Shown here piece after piece: positions 1-5,605 of a stretch of DNA of 5,605 bases (position 1 is the stretch's first letter; every line of letters begins with the position of its first letter). A model generated the notes under the pieces. The model saw only the letters and a program-made list of their open reading frames with translations. It made no database searches and was not told the origin of the DNA. The DNA is from Candidatus Omnitrophota bacterium (lineage in GTDB: Bacteria > Ratteibacteria > UBA8468 > B48-G9 > JAFGKM01): positions 1-5,605 of the forward strand of contig JAMWBY010000080.1 of NCBI GenBank assembly GCA_023818745.1, read 5' to 3'. Position numbers and translations under genes: made by a program.

Positions 1-729
1 GTATCTGAAAATAGACAGAAGTATAGAAAAGAATTACTTTACTCAATAGATATTCTTGGAAAACTCGTTCCATGGATTAAAGAATTTAATTGGTTTGATA
101 TTTGCAGAGACAAAGCATATGAAATGATAGGAGGAGAGATTGCTAAAGTTTTTGATTTAACAACAGAACCTGAAGAAGTAAGAAATAGATATGGAAGAAA
201 TAAATTTGGTCAGTCATGTCTTGTTGCAAGAAGATTAATTGAGAAAGGGGTTGTTTATGTAACAATTAATTATCCTGGATGGGATACACATAGTAATCAT
301 TTTCAGCAGATGAGACAGAAACTTCCAGAGTTTGATACTGGACTTTCTGCATTATTAAATGACCTTTCAGAGAGAGGATTACTTGATACTACTATTGTCT
401 GGGTTTCAGGAGAATTTGGAAGAACTCCAAAAGTGCAATGGGAACCACCCTGGAATGGGGGAAGGAATCATTATGGAAAGTGTTTTTCTGCACTTGTAGC
501 AGGAGGTGGATTTAAAGGTGGGTGTGTTGTAGGAGCAAGCGATGAAAAAGGAGAAGAAGTTATAGATAGACCTGTTTATCCTCAGGACTTACTCGGAAGT
601 ATTTATTATCTTCTTGGTATTGACCCAGAAGGTTATTTCCCTGAAAAATTTGGAGACAACATAAGGATTTTACCTATCATAGGGAAAGGTGATAAAAAAG
701 GAATTTTAAGGGAGATAATAAGTGATTAG
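1..729 (+). CDS. DUF1501 family protein, C-terminal part (5' partial)
   Basis: The frame is open from base 1, so this is the last 242 codons of a longer gene; the ATG at 124 is internal, because clearly related sequence precedes it. Visible DUF1501 signatures are YG..K.GQ..LVARRLIEKGV (about 190-255), GWDTH (277-291), a D.GLSALL.DL..RGLLD.T segment (about 334-393), SGEFGRTP (406-429), GGRNHYGK (457-480) and the glycine-rich GGGFKGG..VGASD stretch (about 502-543). DUF1501 belongs to the alkaline-phosphatase-like clan, and the Asp/His of GWDTH and the His of GRNHY are plausible metal ligands (inference). Family members often begin with a Tat-type signal, which would lie outside the window. They commonly neighbour PSCyt/PSD1 (DUF1549/DUF1553) genes in Planctomycetes. 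No substrate is known. The stop lies inside the next gene, which suggests translational coupling. Confidence 0.93.
   Translation, partial: VSENRQKYRKELLYSIDILGKLVPWIKEFNWFDICRDKAYEMIGGEIAKVFDLTTEPEEVRNRYGRNKFGQSCLVARRLIEKGVVYVTINYPGWDTHSNHFQQMRQKLPEFDTGLSALLNDLSERGLLDTTIVWVSGEFGRTPKVQWEPPWNGGRNHYGKCFSALVAGGGFKGGCVVGASDEKGEEVIDRPVYPQDLLGSIYYLLGIDPEGYFPEKFGDNIRILPIIGKGDKKGILREIISD
708..714 (+). promoter_or_regulatory. Shine-Dalgarno site for the PPC-domain gene
   Basis: AAGGGAG lies 7 nt before the GTG at 722. It decides the start of the downstream gene: the GTG sits inside the end of the DUF1501 reading frame, and only this start gives a clean signal peptide. The site is within coding sequence, so ribosomes finishing the DUF1501 gene end next to it. 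Confidence 0.8.
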
Positions 730-2983
730 AAAATTTGTTTTTACTTTAATTTTTTTACTTTTTTGTAATTATTCTTTTACTCAGATTTCAATAAGAGGTC
801 CTTCTATTGGGTATATTTATCCAGCAGGTGGACAGAAAGGAACAAGTTTTGAAATTTTAATAGGTGGTCAAAATTTAAGAAATCCAAGAGAAATTTATTT
901 CTCAATTTCAGAAATTAAGGCAGAAGAAATAACATATATCCCTTCATTAAGTTTGCCACAAAAAGGTCTTTTAATGAGGCAGATACGAGAAATAGTTACA
1001 AGCAAATTGAAAGGAACTACTCCAAAATTGGATTTTTTGAAGCAAACTACTATTAAATTACCTGAACATCCTTTTTTAAATGATTTAGAAAATAAAACAA
1101 TGGAAGAGATGAGAAGAATTATAGAGTTGTTTTTAATTCCAATGAGAACAGAACAGGTTAAAAGGTCTATACAGGAAAAAATACTTGCCAGAATTACAAT
1201 TCCAGAAGATACAAAACCAGGTATCTATGAATTGAGGGTTTTAACTCCTCAGGGACTTACAAATCCTTTGAAATTTTATGTGAGTGAAGTGCCAGAAGTA
1301 AAAGAAAAAGAAAAAATTCCTCTATTTGAAAATATAGATAAAGAAGTTTTTGAAGTGCCTATTATTATAAATGGACAAATTATGCCGGGAGATATAGATA
1401 AATTTTATTTTAAAGCACAAAAAGGACAAAATCTTATTATAGAGTTAAAAGGAAGAGAAATTATTCCATTTATGGCAGATGCTGTTCCTGGTTGGTTTCA
1501 AGCAGTATTGAAGTTATATGGACCTGATGGAAAAGAAATTGCTTATGCAGATGACTATTATTTTAATCCAGACCCTGTAATTTTTTTTAAAGTTCCTGAA
1601 GATGGCGAATATACCTTAGAAGTAAGGGATTCAATATATAGAGGAAGGGAAGATTTTGTTTACAGGATTTTTATAGGAGAAAAACCATTTATAACTTATA
1701 TTTTTCCACCTGGAGGAAGAAAAGATGCAAAGGTAATTGCAGATTTATATGGTTGGAATTTACCCAATAAAAAAATTGAACTTAACACTGAAAACCAAGG
1801 AATTCAAAAAATAAGTATTTCAAACAATGGTATATCTTCAAACTACTTTTTTTATGAGGTAAACACACTTCCAGAGATAATAGAAATAGAACCAAATGAT
1901 ACTCTTAAAAATGCATATGATATCGGACTTTTGCCTGTAATAATTAATGGTGTTATTTCAAAACCTTCCGATGTTGACATATATAAATTTAGGTGTTTTG
2001 CTGGATGTAAACTTGCTATTGAAGTTTATAGTAGACGACTTGGATATCCACTTGATTCTCGTATAACTCTTATTGATTCTTCAGGAAAAGTTTTGATATC
2101 AAATGATGACTATTTAGATAAAAGTTTTGATTTCTTAACTCATCATGCAGATTCTTATATTTTTTACGAAATACAGAAAACAGGAACATATTATCTTAAA
2201 ATAACAGATACACAGAACCATGGCGGAGAGGAATATATTTATAGGATTCGTATAAGTCATCCAATGCCTGATTTTTCACTTTTTGTTTATCCATCTTATA
2301 TTAATTTAACTACTTTAGGAAATACAATACCTCTTTATATTTATGTGGTGAGAAAAGATGGATTTAATGGAGAAATTAAATTAAATCTTAAAAATCCTCA
2401 TTCAGGTCTTGTTATAAATGGAGGCAGAATTCCTCCAAATACAGATAAAATATGTATTACCATTTCGTTAACTCCATCATTTGTTGCGATTGATAAACCA
2501 TTTCCTATTCAAATAGAAGGGATTGCTAATATAGAAGAAAAAATCATAAAAAAAATGGCGCAACCAGCAGAAGAAATGATGCAAGCATTTGCTTATTTTC
2601 ATCTTGTTCCGTCATCTGAATTAATTGTATTTGCAAGAAGAAGGTTTTTTCAACCGCCTTTATTACTTTTAAATGAAAACAACGTTTATAGAATTCCTTC
2701 GGGTGGCAGTACTAAAATAGAATGTAAAGTTCTTTTAAAAAATGAAAAGATCTCGCTTGAATTAAAAGAACCTTTAACAGATTTTACAATTGAAAATTTG
2801 AATATTGAGAATGATATTTTAAGTTTTGATATAAAAGCGAATAAGAAAGTAAAACCTGGATTGGCAGGTAATATTATTCTTGAAATATTTTCAGAAAGAG
2901 AATTTCAAGATAATACAGGAAAAATTATAACTCAAAAAACATCAAGAGGATTTTTACCAGCAATTATGTTTGAAATTATTTAA
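722..2983 (+). CDS. Exported TIG/PPC multidomain protein, DUF1501-associated
   Basis: Starts at GTG 722, 8 nt before the end of the DUF1501 gene. Residues 1-20 form a signal peptide (Arg3-Lys4, then a hydrophobic core). Cleavage near Thr20-Gln21 is most likely; Cys15 follows Phe14, a poor lipobox, so lipidation is unlikely. Domains in order: TIG/IPT-like start (27-60, with PAGGQKG), a charged helical-looking stretch (about 80-152), closing strands (153-187), PPC domain 1 (about 206-318), a second TIG-like unit (322-381, with FPPGGRKDA), PPC domain 2 (385-512, with EPNDT, DVDIYKF and LDSRITLID), then Ig-like C-terminal strands (515-753, with PAEEMMQAF and HLVP). PPC domains are secreted beta sandwiches often found in extracellular enzymes and adhesins. 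I see no catalytic module or C-terminal anchor. It probably acts outside the cytoplasm as a binding or structural partner of the DUF1501 protein (inference). Confidence 0.9.
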   Translation: MIRKFVFTLIFLLFCNYSFTQISIRGPSIGYIYPAGGQKGTSFEILIGGQNLRNPREIYFSISEIKAEEITYIPSLSLPQKGLLMRQIREIVTSKLKGTTPKLDFLKQTTIKLPEHPFLNDLENKTMEEMRRIIELFLIPMRTEQVKRSIQEKILARITIPEDTKPGIYELRVLTPQGLTNPLKFYVSEVPEVKEKEKIPLFENIDKEVFEVPIIINGQIMPGDIDKFYFKAQKGQNLIIELKGREIIPFMADAVPGWFQAVLKLYGPDGKEIAYADDYYFNPDPVIFFKVPEDGEYTLEVRDSIYRGREDFVYRIFIGEKPFITYIFPPGGRKDAKVIADLYGWNLPNKKIELNTENQGIQKISISNNGISSNYFFYEVNTLPEIIEIEPNDTLKNAYDIGLLPVIINGVISKPSDVDIYKFRCFAGCKLAIEVYSRRLGYPLDSRITLIDSSGKVLISNDDYLDKSFDFLTHHADSYIFYEIQKTGTYYLKITDTQNHGGEEYIYRIRISHPMPDFSLFVYPSYINLTTLGNTIPLYIYVVRKDGFNGEIKLNLKNPHSGLVINGGRIPPNTDKICITISLTPSFVAIDKPFPIQIEGIANIEEKIIKKMAQPAEEMMQAFAYFHLVPSSELIVFARRRFFQPPLLLLNENNVYRIPSGGSTKIECKVLLKNEKISLELKEPLTDFTIENLNIENDILSFDIKANKKVKPGLAGNIILEIFSEREFQDNTGKIITQKTSRGFLPAIMFEII

Positions 2984-2986
2984 AAC

Positions 2987-2993
2987 AAAGGAG
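2987..2993 (+). promoter_or_regulatory. Shine-Dalgarno site for the chorismatase-like gene
   Basis: AAAGGAG ends 4 nt before the ATG at 2998, within a 14-nt gap after the PPC gene. It is the strongest ribosome site in the window and fixes the start. Its exact complement CTCCTTT occurs at 3098-3104 inside the same gene. Confidence 0.85.
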
Positions 2994-2997
2994 ATAT

Positions 2998-4167
2998 ATG
3001 AAAAAGGGCAGAATAAAATTGAATAAAATTCCAGTTGAAGTAAATTATTCCTGTTTTAAAGGTTCTAAAGGAGTGGAAGAATATCATTTTGTTTTCACTC
3101 CTTTAAAGTATGAAAATTTTCAAACCCAGATTAAATGGTTATATACAGCATATAAAAAGGCACTTAAAAAATTTAATATAAAAGAAGAAACATCGGTTTT
3201 CAGAAGATTTTTTTGTAGTGATTTGTATAACCAGAAAATTTATCTTGAAAAAATGTCTTTTTCTAACCCATCAGATTTCTCCAATCCAACATGTATTTCT
3301 TGGATATGTCAACCGCCTGAATCTCCTGCAAGAATATCTATGTGGGCATATCACATAAATGATAGATTAAACAAAACTCTTAAAAAAAATACTTTAATAA
3401 TTAAAAGAGAAAAATTTACCCATTACTGGACATCCGGGTTAATAAATATAGAGGATGAATTTATTTCAGGACAGACAAAAACCATTATAAAGAATTATAT
3501 AGATATCCTTAATGAGAATAATATGACGATTTTTGATAATGTTATAAGAACATGGTATTTCATACAAAATATAGATACAAATTACAAAGAATTCGTCTCT
3601 GCAAGAAGAGAAATATACTTTCGGAATGGATTAACCCCAGAAACCCATTTTATAGCAAGCACAGGTGTTGAAGGTGCTTATTATGACCCAAAAGCAAAAG
3701 TTATTTTAGATGCTTATGCAATTTCAGGTATAAAAAAAGAACAGATTAAATTCTTATCAGCACCAGAATATTTAAGTCCAACTTATATCTATGGGGTTAC
3801 ATTTGAAAGAGGAACTTCAATTGATTACTCAGACAGACGCCATATTATAATTTCAGGAACAGCAAGTATAAACAATAAGGGAGAAATTTTACATAGTGGA
3901 AATATTTTATTGCAGTTGAAAAGAACCCTTAAAAATATCAAGGCATTATTAAAGAACGCAGATGCTGATTTAAAAGACATGATGATTTTTATTGTTTATG
4001 TTAGAGACCCAATGGATATAAAGATTGTAAAAAAAGAAATGAAGAAAAAATTTAAAAATATACCAATTATCTTTGCAGTTGCTAAAGTATGCCGTCCAGG
4101 ATGGCTTGTTGAAATTGAAGGAATTGCTGTGATTGATAATTTTAGGAACGACTTTCCAGATTTTTAA
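2998..4167 (+). CDS. Chorismatase-like protein of the Rid/YjgF fold
   Basis: A 389-residue protein with no signal peptide or membrane segment, so probably cytoplasmic. The C-terminal half (about 205-379) looks like the FkbO/Hyg5/XanB2 family, chorismate-processing enzymes built on the YjgF/RidA fold: THFIASTGVEG (216-226), YGVTFERGT (265-273), ISGTASI (285-291), a Rid-like helix LKNIKALLKNADADL (311-325) and CRPGWLVEIEGIA (365-377). Glu372 aligns by eye with RidA Glu120 and the catalytic glutamate of chorismatases; Cys365 lies 7 residues before it, as in Hyg5-type enzymes. The arginine of RidA imine deaminases seems absent (the region reads IPIIF, 355-359). The N-terminal half (about 28-200, with FFCSDLYNQ and WICQPPESPARISMWAY) resembles the degenerate first Rid-like domain of these proteins. 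It may convert chorismate to a hydroxybenzoate, or be an inactive or different Rid relative. It follows the PPC gene by 14 nt, so probably the same transcript. Confidence 0.72.
   Translation: MKKGRIKLNKIPVEVNYSCFKGSKGVEEYHFVFTPLKYENFQTQIKWLYTAYKKALKKFNIKEETSVFRRFFCSDLYNQKIYLEKMSFSNPSDFSNPTCISWICQPPESPARISMWAYHINDRLNKTLKKNTLIIKREKFTHYWTSGLINIEDEFISGQTKTIIKNYIDILNENNMTIFDNVIRTWYFIQNIDTNYKEFVSARREIYFRNGLTPETHFIASTGVEGAYYDPKAKVILDAYAISGIKKEQIKFLSAPEYLSPTYIYGVTFERGTSIDYSDRRHIIISGTASINNKGEILHSGNILLQLKRTLKNIKALLKNADADLKDMMIFIVYVRDPMDIKIVKKEMKKKFKNIPIIFAVAKVCRPGWLVEIEGIAVIDNFRNDFPDF
3066..3105 (+). repeat. 10-bp inverted repeat early in the chorismatase-like gene
   Basis: TAAAGGAGTG at 3066-3075 and CACTCCTTTA at 3096-3105 are perfect reverse complements around a 20-nt loop; an AA/TT pair (3077-3078 with 3094-3095) could extend the stem inward past a bulged G. 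It starts 68 nt after the start codon. The 3' arm also contains the exact complement of the gene's own ribosome binding site. There is no T-tract behind it, so it is not a terminator. Chance occurrence is quite possible. Confidence 0.5.
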
Positions 4168-4181
4168 AAAACTTCAAAATA

Positions 4182-4210
4182 TTCAGTATACACAAGTTTG
4201 ATTGTATAAT
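4182..4210 (+). promoter_or_regulatory. Sigma-70-type promoter for the methyltransferase gene
   Basis: A consensus TATAAT at 4205-4210 lies 17 nt after a weak -35 candidate TTCAGT (4182-4187). It falls in the 49-nt gap behind the chorismatase-like gene. Only 6 nt (4211-4216) separate the -10 box from the ATG at 4217, so transcription should begin at or next to the start codon. No Shine-Dalgarno sequence is present, which fits a leaderless mRNA. Confidence 0.6.
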
Positions 4211-4216
4211 TATCTT

Positions 4217-4966
4217 ATGTCAACATCAAAAAAGGTTGAAAGGTTTAAAAGATTAATTGAGAGACAGAGAACAAGTCCTAAAATTTGGGATTTCAGTTAT
4301 GTTATGCTTAAAAACAATCTTAATATTTTTAAAAAATTCAGAAATTTAGTTTTAAATGAAAACAAAACAAAAATACTTGATGTTGGATGTGGGTTTAAGC
4401 CATACCTTAAGTTATTTGACAAAAACAAAGTAGAATATATAGGTGTTGATTTTGAAAAAGATACATCAGATGCTGACTTTATTGCAAGTGCTGAAAAATT
4501 TCCCTTTTCTGACAATTCATTTGATGCTTTAATATACTCAGAAGTTTTAGAACATATTAAAGATTTAAATCTTGCCCTAAGCGAAATGAAAAGAGTTTCA
4601 AAAAATGGAACATTAATTTTTATTTCATCTCCTTTTATATTTCCAGAGCATGGGATACCTTATGACTTTCAAAGATTAACCCAATATTTTTATAAAGAAA
4701 AATTTAAATATGATGAAATAATTGAAATTTCACCATCTAATACTTCATTTTCAACACCATTTGTGGTTTTCAACCTTTTTATACAATCAAGCCCTTTTAA
4801 AATTTTTTATTTCCTGAAAGATTTAATTTTTATAATAAATAATACTCTTGCAATCATTATAGACAATATTATAAAATTTTTAGTTTCAAAATTATTTAAA
4901 AATTATAAAAGAATCTTTTATTCAATGCCTGTTGGATATGCTCTTATCATAAGAATAAAAAAATAA
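4217..4966 (+). CDS. Class I SAM-dependent methyltransferase
   Basis: The frame is also open from a TTG at 4202, but that codon overlaps the -10 box and has no ribosome site. The ATG at 4217 (249 residues) is preferred. Methyltransferase signatures, numbered from this ATG, are motif I ILDVGCG (53-59, SAM binding), the acidic end of strand 2 at IGVDF (75-79, Asp78), a motif II-like region around FPFSDNSFDALIYSEVLEH (95-113), and RVSKNGTLIFISSPF (126-140). PYDFQRLT (148-155) resembles the substrate-side segment of polysaccharide-linked Methyltransf_11 proteins. The tail (about 192-222) is strongly hydrophobic and aromatic, suggesting membrane association, and it ends with a PVGYALIIR strand (238-246). 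With a sugar-nucleotide epimerase next door, it probably methylates a sugar or lipid-linked glycan precursor (inference). The substrate cannot be read from sequence. Confidence 0.88.
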   Translation: MSTSKKVERFKRLIERQRTSPKIWDFSYVMLKNNLNIFKKFRNLVLNENKTKILDVGCGFKPYLKLFDKNKVEYIGVDFEKDTSDADFIASAEKFPFSDNSFDALIYSEVLEHIKDLNLALSEMKRVSKNGTLIFISSPFIFPEHGIPYDFQRLTQYFYKEKFKYDEIIEISPSNTSFSTPFVVFNLFIQSSPFKIFYFLKDLIFIINNTLAIIIDNIIKFLVSKLFKNYKRIFYSMPVGYALIIRIKK

Positions 4967-5000
4967 AATTTACTTTTTACAAGACTTCTAACCTATTTGG

Positions 5001-5029
5001 TTGACATATTAAATCAGTAAAGATAAACT
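5001..5029 (+). promoter_or_regulatory. Sigma-70-type promoter for the epimerase gene
   Basis: A perfect TTGACA (5001-5006) is followed after exactly 17 nt by TAAACT (5024-5029, four of six matches to TATAAT). It lies in the 70-nt gap after the methyltransferase gene. The -10 box ends 7 nt before the ATG at 5037, so the transcript should start at or within a base or two of the start codon. No Shine-Dalgarno-like purine run is seen, again fitting leaderless translation. Confidence 0.68.
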
Positions 5030-5036
5030 TAAATAT

Positions 5037-5605
5037 ATGAAAAAAATTTTTATAACAGGTGGAGCTGGTTTTATAGGTATAAATCTTGTTTTAAAACTTG
5101 TAAAAGATAAAGAAAATTATGTAGTTATTTATGATAATCTTTCAAGAGAAGGTGTAACAAAAAATCTTGAATATTTACAATCCCTTAATCTTAAAAATTT
5201 TGAATTTATAAAGGGTGATATAAGAGATTATAAAAAATTAAAAGAAATTGTAAAAAATTTTGATATAATTTATCATCTTGCAGCACAGGTTGCAGTTACA
5301 AAATCAGTTGAAAATCCATTTGAGGACTTTGAAATAAATGCAATAGGAACTTTATATTTACTTGAAACAATTAGAAAAAATTGTCCATATACAATATTAA
5401 TTTTTAGTTCAACAAATAAAGTATATGGAGAACTGCTACATTTAAAATTAAAAGAAGGTAAAAAGAGGTATTACCTAATTGATAAAAAATATGGAATAGA
5501 TGAAAATGAGAATCTTGACTTTCATTCACCTTACGGATGTTCAAAAGGAACTGCAGACCAGTATGTAAGAGATTATTATAGAATTTATGGATTAAAAAGT
5601 ATAGT
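5037..5605 (+). CDS. rfbE: CDP-paratose 2-epimerase (CDP-tyvelose synthesis), 3' partial
   Basis: The frame stays open from ATG 5037 to the window end: 189 codons of an enzyme usually about 340 residues long. It is an extended short-chain dehydrogenase. GGAGFIG (8-14) is the NAD-binding glycine motif, with Asp33 after strand 2 in YDNLSREG and GDIRD at 60-64. HLAAQVAVTKSV (80-91) and FEINAIGT (98-105) follow. The catalytic set is SSTNKVYG (124-131, with Thr126) and Tyr166-x3-Lys170. SSTNKVYG together with LDFHSPYGCSKG.ADQYV (160-177) is typical of RfbE/TyvE rather than GalE or RmlB. That enzyme interconverts CDP-paratose and CDP-tyvelose in the cytoplasm, using bound NAD, to supply a 3,6-dideoxyhexose for O-antigen. 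A sister epimerase with another nucleotide-sugar substrate is not excluded. Partner genes (rfbF/G/H/S type) would be expected downstream, beyond the window. Confidence 0.87.
   Translation, partial: MKKIFITGGAGFIGINLVLKLVKDKENYVVIYDNLSREGVTKNLEYLQSLNLKNFEFIKGDIRDYKKLKEIVKNFDIIYHLAAQVAVTKSVENPFEDFEINAIGTLYLLETIRKNCPYTILIFSSTNKVYGELLHLKLKEGKKRYYLIDKKYGIDENENLDFHSPYGCSKGTADQYVRDYYRIYGLKSI

Noticed and set aside
124..126. ATG at 124 as the true start of the DUF1501 gene
   Set aside because: The frame is open and family-like from base 1, and no ribosome site precedes this ATG. It is an internal methionine.
758..775. Lipobox at Cys15 of the PPC protein
   Set aside because: The residue before the cysteine is phenylalanine, not Gly, Ala or Ser, so signal peptidase II cleavage is unlikely.
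3012..3029. Tandem ATAAAATT direct repeat near the start of the chorismatase-like gene
   Set aside because: Two short A+T-rich copies within coding sequence; low complexity explains them.
4161..4170. TTTTTAAAAA palindrome at the end of the chorismatase-like gene as a terminator
   Set aside because: It contains only A and T, with no stable stem and no loop, so it is not a credible rho-independent terminator.
4202..4216. TTG at 4202 as start of the methyltransferase
   Set aside because: It overlaps the TATAAT box, has no ribosome site, and adds only five unremarkable residues before a well-placed ATG.
4297..4515. 72-codon open frame on the minus strand inside the methyltransferase gene
   Set aside because: It lies wholly inside a well-supported gene and resembles no family I know. 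It is an antisense shadow.
5006..5036. Near-symmetric ATATTAAAT / CTTAAATAT around the epimerase -10 box as an operator
   Set aside because: The arms do not match as reverse complements over more than a few A/T bases, as expected by chance in this A+T-rich region.

Overview
This is an A+T-rich bacterial window with every gene on the + strand and standard genetic code use (stops TAG, TAA, TAA, TAA). It holds two blocks.

Block 1 (1-4167) is a tight operon of three genes. It starts with the C-terminal part of a DUF1501 protein (alkaline-phosphatase-like fold, 5' end outside the window). The second gene overlaps it by 8 nt and encodes a 753-residue exported protein with TIG/IPT-like and pre-peptidase C-terminal (PPC) beta domains. 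Fourteen bases later comes a 389-residue cytoplasmic protein of the Rid/YjgF fold whose C-terminal half resembles the FkbO/Hyg5/XanB2 chorismatases. DUF1501 genes beside PPC-domain genes are a hallmark of Planctomycetes and related PVC or uncultivated lineages. The low G+C suggests a low-GC candidate lineage (for example an Omnitrophota-like group) rather than a classical planctomycete; this placement is tentative.

Block 2 (4168-5605) carries two surface-polysaccharide type genes, each with its own promoter. The first encodes a class I SAM-dependent methyltransferase with a hydrophobic C-terminal region. The second, cut off by the window end, encodes a close relative of CDP-paratose 2-epimerase (RfbE/TyvE), which makes CDP-tyvelose for O-antigen-like glycans. 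Both have a -10-like hexamer ending 6-7 nt before the ATG and no Shine-Dalgarno sequence, so their mRNAs are probably leaderless. Both internal starts of block 1 instead have strong AAGGGAG/AAAGGAG sites.

The points most worth following are the chorismatase-like gene inside a DUF1501/PPC operon, the paired leaderless promoters, and an inverted repeat early in the chorismatase-like gene whose 3' arm is complementary to that gene's own ribosome binding site. I see no tRNA, rRNA, CRISPR array, insertion sequence or convincing rho-independent terminator. No gene-free stretch exceeds 70 bases.
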